Positions 25,173 through 33,015 of a DNA stretch of 64,000 nucleotides are shown piece by piece. The translations under genes were made by a program, and so were the position numbers. The DNA comes from CADEEX01 sp964577955. GTDB lineage: Bacteria; Acidobacteriota; Vicinamibacteria; Vicinamibacterales; CAVVIG01. The stretch's first letter is position 1. Each line of letters starts with the position of its first letter. The notes beneath the pieces were generated by a model. That model was given only the letters and a program-made list of their open reading frames with translations. It made no database searches and was not told the origin of the DNA. The stretch spans positions 1-64,000 of the forward strand of contig CAZOAZ010000009.1 of NCBI GenBank assembly GCA_964577955.1, given 5' to 3'.

Positions 25173-26957
25173 CTAGGGTGTGGACGGCGGCGGTACGCGC
25201 CGCTTCGTCGCCTGCTCGAAGGCGTACGCGAGCGCAAGCAAGCGGGGTTCGCTGCAGGCCATTCCGGTGAAGGTGACGCCGAATGGGGCCGGCTGCGCCT
25301 CGAAACCGGCGGGAAACGCGGCTGGCGGGCTGTTCGGAATTCGCGCGAACGGTACGATGACGGAGGGATAGCCCGGACGTGCGGCGACCCCAGCGCCGTT
25401 GCCCCCCGGAAACAGCAGCGCGTCGAGCCGCTCGGCCTTCATGATCTGATCGATGCCGCGCGTCGCCGACAGCCGGAGGTCCTTCGCGCGGTCAGCGAGA
25501 TACCGTTCACGATCGGCGTCGACGTCCATTTCGTCCGAGATGTCGAGATTCGATTGTCCGTACTTGAGCGCGCCGGCATTGGCATGCGCGGTATTCCACG
25601 CGCGCAGTTCCGCGAGCGTCTTGACCGGCGCGGTTGGTCCGAGCGACGCGAGGAACGCGTTGAAGTCGCGTTTCATGCCGTACTTGAACACGATCGAACA
25701 GCCCTGGTCCTTGCCCTTGCCTTCTTCGGCGCCCGAGCACGGTCCCCAGAGGATGGCGTTCTCGTCGGCATTCTGATCGATCACGCTGGGGAGATCCGCG
25801 GGATCGACGATGACGGCGCCTTCCCGTTTCAGGATATTGATCGCGTCAGTCATGACCGCGGTCTGGTCGGGCGACAGCCCGCCGCGCGGCGCCGGCGATC
25901 CGGGCATGACAGCACGATCGAAGAAGAACGCCCGCGGAATGCCGATGCGCGCGCCCTTCAGCGCTTCGCGCCGCAGACCGCGGGTGTAGTCGTTCTTCGT
26001 TGGCGGCTGGCAGGTCGCGGTCGCCGCGTCGTTGGGATCGGGCTTCGCGCCCTCGAGCGCACCCAGCATGATGGCGACGTCCATGACGGTTTTCGCCATC
26101 GGCCCGGGGGTGTCCTGATCGGCCGTGATCGGAATCACGCCGTGGCGGCTGATGCGCCCAACCGTCGGCTTCACGCCGGCGAGCATGTTCTGATTCGATG
26201 GGCTCAGGATCGAGCCCGACGTCTCAGTGCCGACATTGCCGGCCCACAAGCTGGCCGCGGTGCCAACCCCGGAACTCGACCCGCCGGTGGCCAGCGCCGG
26301 ACGGCCGTCGAACGTGGCGGGCCGCGGATCGCGACGCGGATCGTAGGGGTTGAAGCCGAAGCCGCCGACCGCGTTGTAGTTGGTCGGCATCGGCGTCGGC
26401 GCGCCCGCCACCCAGTTGGCGAGTTCGGTCATGCCGGTCTTGGCGATGATGATCGCGCCGGCGTTCTTCAAGTTCGTGACGAGCGTCGCTTCGTACGGCG
26501 GCACGTAGCCGGCAAACGCCAGCGCGCCGCCGGTGGTCGGCATGTTGGTCGTCAGGATGTTGTCTTTGACCGCGATCGGAATTCCGTGCAGCGGCCCGCG
26601 GATCCGCTTCTGGCGCCGCTCGCGATCGCGCTCGGCCGCCTCCGCGAGCGCCTGGCGATTGACGTACAGCGCCGCATGCAGCGTGTCCTCGTAGGTGCCG
26701 ATCCGCGTCAGATACTGCGTGACGATCTCGACCGAGGTCGTCCGCCGATGCTCGAGCGCGTCGCGCATCTCGGCGATGCTCGTCTCGACGACCGTGAAGG
26801 GCTTCCGCGCGCCCTCGATCGAGAGTGTTGCACCAAGCCCCAAGAGCAGAACAAATGCACCACGAAAGCACGAAAGCACGAAAGCCTTCAAATGATTCGG
26901 ACGGCCGTCTCCGGCCGAAAGATCTTCGTTTCGTGTTTTTGCGTTTTCGTGGCGCAT
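25173..26957 (-). CDS. Secreted amidase (amidase signature family)
   Basis: Up to 594 residues. The amidase signature is clear: Lys in IAVKDNILTTN, cis-Ser in GGSSSGVGTAASLWAG, nucleophile Ser in GTETSGSI, giving the Ser-cisSer-Lys triad that hydrolyses amide bonds. Substrate unknown. The only ATG (26957) abuts the stop of the upstream acyl-CoA dehydrogenase. The intervening roughly 100 bp is a CACGAAAGCACGAAA repeat translated as KAFVLSCFRGAFVLLLG, which would be the signal peptide h-region. TTG 26891 or GTG 26879 are plausible starts giving a normal-length signal peptide. Confidence 0.85.
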   Translation of the reverse strand: MRHENAKTRNEDLSAGDGRPNHLKAFVLSCFRGAFVLLLGLGATLSIEGARKPFTVVETSIAEMRDALEHRRTTSVEIVTQYLTRIGTYEDTLHAALYVNRQALAEAAERDRERRQKRIRGPLHGIPIAVKDNILTTNMPTTGGALAFAGYVPPYEATLVTNLKNAGAIIIAKTGMTELANWVAGAPTPMPTNYNAVGGFGFNPYDPRRDPRPATFDGRPALATGGSSSGVGTAASLWAGNVGTETSGSILSPSNQNMLAGVKPTVGRISRHGVIPITADQDTPGPMAKTVMDVAIMLGALEGAKPDPNDAATATCQPPTKNDYTRGLRREALKGARIGIPRAFFFDRAVMPGSPAPRGGLSPDQTAVMTDAINILKREGAVIVDPADLPSVIDQNADENAILWGPCSGAEEGKGKDQGCSIVFKYGMKRDFNAFLASLGPTAPVKTLAELRAWNTAHANAGALKYGQSNLDISDEMDVDADRERYLADRAKDLRLSATRGIDQIMKAERLDALLFPGGNGAGVAARPGYPSVIVPFARIPNSPPAAFPAGFEAQPAPFGVTFTGMACSEPRLLALAYAFEQATKRRVPPPSTP

Positions 26958-26960
26958 TTA
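26853..26960. repeat. CACGAAA-arm palindromic element, short copy (copy 3)
   Basis: Left arm CCACGAAAGCACGAAAGCAC and right arm TTTCGTGTTTTTGCGTTTTC match the arms of the elements at 14.1 and 38.5 kb. The cloverleaf core is absent; a small CGGCCGTCTCCGGCCG-type hairpin takes its place. It overlaps the 5' end of the amidase gene and the stop of the acyl-CoA dehydrogenase gene. Confidence 0.8.
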
Positions 26961-28181
26961 ATCCGCGGGCTCGTATTTCCGCAGCTCCAGCTTCGCGATC
27001 GCGTCGCGATGGACTTCATCCGGTCCGTCGGCCAGCCGAATCGTCCGAATGTGCGCCCACGCCGACGCGAGCGGGAAGTCCTGGCTGACACCGGCGGCGC
27101 CGTGGGCCTGAATCGCGCGGTCGATGACCCGGAGCGCCGCGTTCGGCACCACGACCTTGATCATCGCGATCTCACGCCGCGCCGCCTTGTTGCCGACGGT
27201 GTCCATCAGGTGCGCGGCCCTGAGCGTCAGCAGCCGCGCCTGCTCGAGGTCCATCCGCGACTCGGCGATGTCGGCGCGAATCGTCCCCTGCTCGGACAGC
27301 CGCTTCCCGAACGCGACACGCTGGGTCACGCGCCGGCACATCGCTTCGAGGCAGCGTTCCGCCAGGCCGATCGATCGCATGCAGTGATGAATCCGCCCCG
27401 GACCCAGCCGCCCCTGAGCAATCTCGAAGCCGCGCCCCTCGCCGAGCAGCACGTTCGACACCGGCACGCGGACATTCTCGAACGTGATTTCCGCATGCCC
27501 ATGCGGCGCATCGTCGTAGCCGAAGACCTCCATCATGCGGTGAATGGTGATGCCGGGCGTATCGAGCGGCACGAGCACCATCGACTGCTGCTTGTGACGT
27601 TCCGCATCCGGATTGCTCCGGCCCATGAAGATGGAGATCGTGCAGCGGGGATCGCCGGCGCCCGAGATGAACCACTTGCGGCCGTTGATCACGTACTCGT
27701 CGCCGTCGCGGACGATCGTCGAACGGATGTTGGTCGCGTCCGATGACGCGACTTCCGGTTCGGTCATCGCGAAGCACGAGCGGATCTCGCCGGCGAGGAG
27801 CGGCTCCAGCCACTGCTTTCGCTGCGCTGCGGTGCCGTAGCGCACCAAGACTTCCATGTTGCCGGTATCAGGCGCCGAGCAATTGAAGACTTCGGGGCCG
27901 AACGCCGCCGAGCGGCCCATGATCTCGCAGAGCGGCGCGTACTCGGCGTTGGTCAGCCCGGCGCCGTACTCGCTGTCCGGCAGGAACAGGTTCCAGAGTC
28001 CGGCCGCGCGGGCCTTCGGCTTCAGCTCCTCGATGATCGGCACGTGCTGCCAGCGGTCGCCTGCAGCGATCTGGGCGCGAAAGACTGGCTCGTTCGGGTA
28101 GATGTATTCGTCCATGAAGGACGACAGACGGGCGGCGAGCGCGGCGGCGCGCGGAGTGGTCTCGACGGACATGGGGCGCAT
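26958..28181 (-). CDS. Acyl-CoA dehydrogenase, ACAD10/11-like
   Basis: About 407 residues covering the complete three-domain FAD fold: CFAMTEPEVASSDATNIRS (middle-domain FAD/substrate loop), GRKWFISGAGDPRC, FENVRVPVSNVLLGEGRGFEIAQGRLGPGRIHHCMR (start of the C-terminal helical domain), and QAHGAAGVSQDFPLASAW. The length and the IHHCMR motif fit the ACAD10/11 subgroup. It lies back-to-back with an APH-type kinase, the same pair that is fused in ACAD10/11, where the kinase phosphorylates a 4-hydroxyacyl-CoA and the dehydrogenase domain eliminates the phosphate. Start ATG 28181 or 28172. Confidence 0.9.
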   Translation of the reverse strand: MRPMSVETTPRAAALAARLSSFMDEYIYPNEPVFRAQIAAGDRWQHVPIIEELKPKARAAGLWNLFLPDSEYGAGLTNAEYAPLCEIMGRSAAFGPEVFNCSAPDTGNMEVLVRYGTAAQRKQWLEPLLAGEIRSCFAMTEPEVASSDATNIRSTIVRDGDEYVINGRKWFISGAGDPRCTISIFMGRSNPDAERHKQQSMVLVPLDTPGITIHRMMEVFGYDDAPHGHAEITFENVRVPVSNVLLGEGRGFEIAQGRLGPGRIHHCMRSIGLAERCLEAMCRRVTQRVAFGKRLSEQGTIRADIAESRMDLEQARLLTLRAAHLMDTVGNKAARREIAMIKVVVPNAALRVIDRAIQAHGAAGVSQDFPLASAWAHIRTIRLADGPDEVHRDAIAKLELRKYEPAD

Positions 28182-28222
28182 GATACCCTGATGCGCTCCG
28201 GCTGAAGCGACGCTCACGATTA

Positions 28223-28242
28223 GCTCCGCCTAAAGGCGGAGC
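28223..28242 (+). repeat. REP-like palindrome supplying a ribosome binding site
   Basis: GCTCCGCCTAAAGGCGGAGC is a perfect palindrome. Its right half, AGGCGGAG, sits about 8 nt before the ATG at 28249, where it acts as the only plausible Shine-Dalgarno. A second, degenerate copy (CTCCGGCTGAAGC) lies at 28196-28208. Confidence 0.75.
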
Positions 28243-28248
28243 CCACCG

Positions 28249-29322
28249 ATGAAAATGCAGGGAGATACCGCCGACGTCCGGCCAAACGAAAAGCTCGATC
28301 TGGAGGCGCTCGCCCGTTATCTCCGCTGGCACCTCGTTGGACAGACAATCAAAGGGCTGGACCTCTCTGGCGATCTCGAGATCTCGCAGTTTCCCGGCGG
28401 GCACTCGAACCTGACGTATCTGGTGCGCGCCGGCGGCGCGGAGCTGGTGGTGCGACGGCCCCCGCTGGGGCCGGTGCCCGCGAAAGCCCACGACATGGCG
28501 CGCGAATACCGCTGGCTGGCGGCCATGCATCCCGTCTTCCCGCTCGCGCCGCGGCCGTATCTCCTCTGCGAAGACATCAGCGTGCTCGGCGCGGTCTTCT
28601 ACGTCATGGAGCGCCGGCGCGGCGTCGTCGTGCGGCACGAAGAGCCGATGTCGCTCGCCGACCGACCGGACGTTCGTCGTCGGCTCAGCGAGGCGCTGAT
28701 CGACACGCTCGTCGATCTTCACGCGGTGGACGCCACGCGCCCGCCGGTCGTGGAGCTGGGCAAGCCATCGGGATTCGTCGCACGTCAGGTCGAGGGTTGG
28801 ACGAAACGGTGGGTCGGCTCGCGCATCGCCGACGTGCCCGAGATGGAACACCTGTCGGCGTGGCTCGCCGCGCGGCTGCCCGCTGAACCCGCGGTGCCGA
28901 CGGTGGTCCACGGCGACTTCAAGCTCGACAACGTGCTGCTCGACCCGCTCGATCTCGGCCGCCTGGTGGCCGTCTTCGACTGGGAGATGAGCGCGCTCGG
29001 CGATCCGCTCGTCGATCTCGGCATCCTGCTCGCGTACTGGTCGCCCACCGCGCCGCCGTCGCAGCGCGACGCGCTCACGACCGTCACCTCGCGCCCCGGC
29101 TATCTGACGCGCGACGAGATCGTCGATCGCTATGCCGCACGCTCCGGCCGCGATCTGTCCAACATCCGCTTCTACGAAATCTTCGCGCTCTTCAAGATCG
29201 CCGTCGTCATTCAGCAGATCTTCTATCGCTACTCGCGCGGCCAGACCGACGATGCGCGGTTTGCGACGTTCGGCGATCGCGTCACCTTTCTCGCCCGGCA
29301 TGCCGCGGAGATGACCGCATGA
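28249..29322 (+). CDS. APH-type phosphotransferase, ACAD10/11 N-domain or LvaA-like hydroxyacyl-CoA kinase
   Basis: 357 residues of the aminoglycoside/choline kinase fold: GGHSNLTYLVR at the nucleotide loop, catalytic HGDFKLDNVLL, and metal-binding FDWEMSALGDPLVDLG. This subgroup (LvaA, ACAD10/11 N-terminal domain) phosphorylates 4-hydroxyacyl-CoA rather than antibiotics. The divergent acyl-CoA dehydrogenase gene 67 bp away and the overlapping alcohol dehydrogenase support that role. A drug-resistance role is unlikely. The promoter region between the divergent genes is occupied by palindromes. Confidence 0.87.
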   Translation: MKMQGDTADVRPNEKLDLEALARYLRWHLVGQTIKGLDLSGDLEISQFPGGHSNLTYLVRAGGAELVVRRPPLGPVPAKAHDMAREYRWLAAMHPVFPLAPRPYLLCEDISVLGAVFYVMERRRGVVVRHEEPMSLADRPDVRRRLSEALIDTLVDLHAVDATRPPVVELGKPSGFVARQVEGWTKRWVGSRIADVPEMEHLSAWLAARLPAEPAVPTVVHGDFKLDNVLLDPLDLGRLVAVFDWEMSALGDPLVDLGILLAYWSPTAPPSQRDALTTVTSRPGYLTRDEIVDRYAARSGRDLSNIRFYEIFALFKIAVVIQQIFYRYSRGQTDDARFATFGDRVTFLARHAAEMTA

Positions 29323-30419
29323 AGATCAACGCCGCCATTCTGTGGGAACGCGGACAGCCGATGTCGGTCGAAGAGGCGGAGCTGGACCCGCCCGGTCCAG
29401 GCGAAGTGCTCGTCGAGGTGATGGCGGCCGGCGTCTGCCACAGCGATCTGCATCCGGCGCGCGACGAGTGGCCGATGCGCACGCCGATCGTCCTCGGCCA
29501 CGAAGGCGCCGGCATCGTCCGCGAAGTCGGACCAGGCGTCGCGCACACCAAAGTTGGCGATCATGTCGTCTTCTGCTGGGCGCCGGCCTGCGGGGTCTGC
29601 CCGTTCTGCGTGGAAGGCCGCAAGGTTCTCTGCGACCGGCTGGACAAAACGACGTATCGAAACCGTCTGCCGTCTGGCGCCTCGAGATTGCACGCGCGCG
29701 GCAAGGACATTCAGCATTTCCTGAGCACGGCCTGCTTCGCGGAGTTCGCCGTCGTCGCGGAGGAAGGCGCCGTGGTTGTCGATCGCGACGTGCCGTTCGA
29801 CGCGCTCGCGACGTTGGGCTGTGCGGTGGTCACGGGAATCGGCGCCGTGCTCTCTGCGGGGCGCGTGCCTCGTGGCGCACGCGCGGTGATCATCGGTAGC
29901 GGCGGCGTCGGGCTGAACGTGATCCAGGGGCTGACGCTGGCCGGCGCTGAACAGATCCTCGTGATCGACCGTCATGCCGCGCCGCTCGAACTCGCCAAGT
30001 CGTTCGGCGCAACCGACACCATCGCGGCCGGCGACCAGGCCGGGGAGCAGGTCAAAGCCGCGACGCATGGGCGCGGCGCCGATTTCGTCTTCGACACGGT
30101 CGGGTCACCCGCGACGCTCACCATCGCGCTGAGCATGGCCCGCAAAGGCGGCACGGTGGTGCTCACCGGGCTGTCTCGAATCGACGCACAGGGCAGCGTG
30201 GCAATGTTTCCGTTCGTGATGCAGGAAAAGCGGCTCATCGGATCGGCATACGGTTCAGGCCGCCCGACGGAGGACATCGTCAAACTGGTGCACTGGTTCA
30301 AGGAGGGACGCTTGAAGCTGCGGGAACTCGTCAGCCGCACGTATACCTTGAATCAGGTAGACGACGCGCTGAACGCGCTCGCCGCAAGCACCGGCGCCCG
30401 CGGTGTAATCCTCCGGTAA
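29319..30419 (+). CDS. Zinc-dependent alcohol dehydrogenase (class III-like)
   Basis: 366 residues of the MDR superfamily. Catalytic zinc ligands: Cys in AAGVCHSDLH and GHEGAGIV His/Glu. The structural zinc lobe is present (ACGVCPFCVEGRKVLC, four Cys). NAD-binding GxGGVG appears in IGSGGVGLNVIQG with Asp in VIDRHAAPLELA. It oxidises an alcohol or hydroxyacyl substrate with NAD. Its ATG overlaps the kinase stop (ATGA), so the two are cotranscribed and probably share a pathway for hydroxy fatty acids or related alcohols. Confidence 0.9.
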   Translation: MKINAAILWERGQPMSVEEAELDPPGPGEVLVEVMAAGVCHSDLHPARDEWPMRTPIVLGHEGAGIVREVGPGVAHTKVGDHVVFCWAPACGVCPFCVEGRKVLCDRLDKTTYRNRLPSGASRLHARGKDIQHFLSTACFAEFAVVAEEGAVVVDRDVPFDALATLGCAVVTGIGAVLSAGRVPRGARAVIIGSGGVGLNVIQGLTLAGAEQILVIDRHAAPLELAKSFGATDTIAAGDQAGEQVKAATHGRGADFVFDTVGSPATLTIALSMARKGGTVVLTGLSRIDAQGSVAMFPFVMQEKRLIGSAYGSGRPTEDIVKLVHWFKEGRLKLRELVSRTYTLNQVDDALNALAASTGARGVILR

Positions 30420-30428
30420 AATAGACGC

Positions 30429-31802
30429 ATGCGTTTCAAGCTTTCGGCCGCGGCTGCCGCCCTGCTGCTCACCGCGATGTGGGCACCGATCGGCACAGCT
30501 CAATCGAATCGCACCGCAGCGCAGAGCCTGCCGCCTCTCGTCTACGTCTGCCCGATGGTTCAGGACGCTGAGGTTCTTGAAGAGCACGCCGGCAAGTGCC
30601 CGAAGTGCGGGATGGAACTGCAGCCAGTCAGACTCGATTCGAAGTGGTGGTGCCCGACGCACCAGACTCTCGTCGTGTCGGACAAACCTGGCACCTGTCC
30701 GCGTGACGGCAAAGCGCTCGTGCAAGTGACGCTCGCGATGACCTGGGCCTGTCCAGACGATCCAAACAAGAAGTATTCGGATCCCGGAAAATGCGCGAAC
30801 GGTCAGGAACGAAAAGTCGGCTACGACGTGCGCGCGCACGGCGATCACAATCCGCGTCACGACGGCCAGTTCTTCATGGCGAAAGACGCGTGGCATCACA
30901 TCGAAGGCGCGTACCCGAGCGCCGGCCTGTTCAAAGTGTTTTTCTACGACAACTTCACCAAGCCGATTTCCGGCAAGCCGTTCACCGGCACGCTGGCGGT
31001 CTACGACGCGAAATCTCCGGTCGACAAGGAACTCGGTTCCTTCCCGTTCGCGCTCGCGCGCGACGGCATGACGATGGAGGCGAAGATTCCACCGGCGTTC
31101 GCTGGTCTGCCGCTCAAGGCCGCCGCGAAGATGAAGTTCGATCCGAAGCTCGAGGTGCAGCGCTTCGATTTCGCGTTCAGCGCGTACTCGAAGGACACCG
31201 CTCCAGTCGTTCCGCCGGCTGCACCGGCCACGACGGCCGCGACGCGGCCACCGACCACGACTGCGGCGGCAGCGCCGAAACCGGCGGCACCTGCTGCGCC
31301 GCGCCCGACGCCAACGCCACCGGCCCGAACTCCGGCTTCAACAGCCGCAGCTGCTGCCCCCACGCCGGCACCACAGGCTCCTCCTCCGCAAGCTCCCGCG
31401 GCGGCCCCCGCGCCGCTGATTCTCGACAGTCCGCTGCAGATGCCGCCCGGGCTTGCGGAAGCGCTGGACGAGTCGAAGCTGCCGCATGACGTGCCCGGCC
31501 TGCTCGGCGAGCTGGCGACCCGCGCCGGCGAAGTCGAGAAACTGGTCAACGAAGGCAGCCTTGCCCAGGTCTGGCTGCCGGCGGTCGGCACGAAGACCGT
31601 CGCGCTCATGCTCGACGGCCGTTCCGGCACGCTGCCGGCGGCGCAGCGCGCGGCAGCCACCGGCGCGGTCAAGCGCGTGGTCACCGCGGCGTGGGAACTC
31701 GACGCATACGGCGACCTCGGCGATCGCGCGAAAATCAGCGACGCCTACAAGCGGCTCGCAGCCGCAGTCACAGATCTAAAGGCGGCTTATGGCGCTCGAT
31801 AA
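30429..31802 (+). CDS. Secreted heavy-metal-binding-domain protein with Ala/Pro-rich linker
   Basis: 457 residues. Signal peptide, then a heavy-metal-binding motif YVCPMVQDAEVLEEHAGKCP-KCGM (about 39-64), as in the small domains found on copper pumps and CusB-type adaptors. A second Cys motif, WWCPTHQ...CPRDGK, and a third, WACPDDPNKK...CANGQ, follow. The middle is a beta domain. Residues about 265-340 are an Ala/Pro/Thr-rich linker, and the C-terminal 110 residues are helical. It overlaps the next gene by 14 bp. A role in metal binding in the periplasm is inferred. Confidence 0.75.
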   Translation: MRFKLSAAAAALLLTAMWAPIGTAQSNRTAAQSLPPLVYVCPMVQDAEVLEEHAGKCPKCGMELQPVRLDSKWWCPTHQTLVVSDKPGTCPRDGKALVQVTLAMTWACPDDPNKKYSDPGKCANGQERKVGYDVRAHGDHNPRHDGQFFMAKDAWHHIEGAYPSAGLFKVFFYDNFTKPISGKPFTGTLAVYDAKSPVDKELGSFPFALARDGMTMEAKIPPAFAGLPLKAAAKMKFDPKLEVQRFDFAFSAYSKDTAPVVPPAAPATTAATRPPTTTAAAAPKPAAPAAPRPTPTPPARTPASTAAAAAPTPAPQAPPPQAPAAAPAPLILDSPLQMPPGLAEALDESKLPHDVPGLLGELATRAGEVEKLVNEGSLAQVWLPAVGTKTVALMLDGRSGTLPAAQRAAATGAVKRVVTAAWELDAYGDLGDRAKISDAYKRLAAAVTDLKAAYGAR

Positions 31803-32952
31803 AATCAGACCCGTGCGCGGCCTCATCGCAGCGGCTGGAGCCGTGGCGGTCGTTCTTCTCGCGGCCAGCTCCATCGACGCGCACAAGGGCATCACGTCCA
31901 AGTACACCTACAACGACGACGTGTATCCGATCCTGCGCGACAAGTGCGGCCGCTGCCACACCGACGGCGGCCCGGCGCCGATGTCGCTCCTCAACTACAA
32001 CGCCGACAACGGCGGCGCCGTCGCGTGGGCGACGTCGATCCGCGAGCAACTGCAAGTGGATGCGATGCCGCCGTGGTATGCGGATCCGATCGGCCCGGCC
32101 GTGAAGAACAGCGGTCACGGGCTCACGCCGCGCGAGTTGGACATCATCCTCACCTGGGCCTCCGGCGGCACACCGCAGGGCGACATGAACAAGAAGCCGG
32201 TGACGATCCCGCTCCGCACCGGCTGGTCGCTCGGCAAGCCGGACCTCGAGCTCCCGATGGCGGAAGCGCACACGCTGCCGGTTGGGACCATGGACGGCGC
32301 GGTCGAGTTGACGCTGCCGACGAAGCTGACCGAAGCGAAGTGGATCAAGGCCGCAGATCTCCTGCCCGGCACGCCGTCGATCGTCCGCCGCGCGTCGATC
32401 AGCGTCGTCGACGGACCGACGCTCGCGCTGTGGCAGCCGAGCGATGACCCGATCGAAGCGCCGAGCGGCGTCGCCTTCAAGATCCCGGCGGGCGCGGCCA
32501 TCAAGCTGCGCATCGACTACAAAAAATCGTGGCTCGACGAGCAGGTGGCTCGCAGCGACAAGAGCACCGTCGGCCTGTATTTCACGGACGAGCCGTTGTC
32601 GGGCAAGGCGCTGCAGTCGTTCGCCATCGAGGGGGTTTCCGGCGAAGCCCACGTCTTCGGCGGCGCCATGTCGAGCGCCGGCCGCATCGTCGCGATCCGG
32701 CCGCTCGTCGATCAGGCCTACACGACGATGGACATCGACGCCGTAACGGCGTCTGGCCGCCGCGTGGCACTCCTCAAGCTGCGCGGTCCGCGTCCGGAAT
32801 GGCCGCGCCGCTACTGGCTGGCCGATCCGGTGGAACTGCCGGCCGGCACCAAGATCGAGATCAAGACCACGCCGGGCGATCCTGATATCGGTCCGCTGCT
32901 GAAGATGAAGGACGCGAAGCTCCAGGTCAGCTTCGATCTGCTTCCACAGTAA
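31789..32952 (+). CDS. Cytochrome c domain fused to a copper-ligand-less PHM-like domain
   Basis: 387 residues. An N-terminal anchor (AAAGAVAVVLLAASSIDA) and heme c domain (YNDDVYPILRDKCGRCH...MPPW) align with the 2813 and 49661 genes. The rest also aligns (LPTKLTEAKWIKAADLLPG; LPAGTKIEIKTT), but the copper ligands are gone: SIVRRASISVV replaces the HH motif, LRIDYKKSW replaces the LQMHY motif, and the HxH motif is absent. The heme domain is intact. It is probably an electron carrier or a subunit with a structural beta domain. It is co-oriented and overlapping with the metal-binding-protein gene. Confidence 0.75.
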   Translation: MALDKIRPVRGLIAAAGAVAVVLLAASSIDAHKGITSKYTYNDDVYPILRDKCGRCHTDGGPAPMSLLNYNADNGGAVAWATSIREQLQVDAMPPWYADPIGPAVKNSGHGLTPRELDIILTWASGGTPQGDMNKKPVTIPLRTGWSLGKPDLELPMAEAHTLPVGTMDGAVELTLPTKLTEAKWIKAADLLPGTPSIVRRASISVVDGPTLALWQPSDDPIEAPSGVAFKIPAGAAIKLRIDYKKSWLDEQVARSDKSTVGLYFTDEPLSGKALQSFAIEGVSGEAHVFGGAMSSAGRIVAIRPLVDQAYTTMDIDAVTASGRRVALLKLRGPRPEWPRRYWLADPVELPAGTKIEIKTTPGDPDIGPLLKMKDAKLQVSFDLLPQ

Positions 32953-33006
32953 TCCGGCTAAAGCCGGACGCCACCGCACCAATCCGGCTGAAGCCGGACG
33001 CCACCG
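32951..33006. repeat. Tandem pair of REP-like palindromes
   Basis: Two near-identical 26-mers (AATCCGGCTAAAGCCGGACG plus CCACCG) at 32951-32976 and 32981-33006, period 30 bp. The first overlaps the stop codon of the preceding gene. Confidence 0.9.
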
Positions 33007-33015
33007 AAACCGTCT

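Noticed and set aside
25554..27746. 730-residue open frame on the plus strand
   Set aside because: Antisense shadow of the amidase and acyl-CoA dehydrogenase genes; composition is Arg/Gly/Ala-rich without domain sense, as expected in high-GC DNA.
28249..29322. Antibiotic-resistance aminoglycoside phosphotransferase
   Set aside because: The fold matches, but context with acyl-CoA dehydrogenase and alcohol dehydrogenase fits the acyl-CoA kinase subgroup better.
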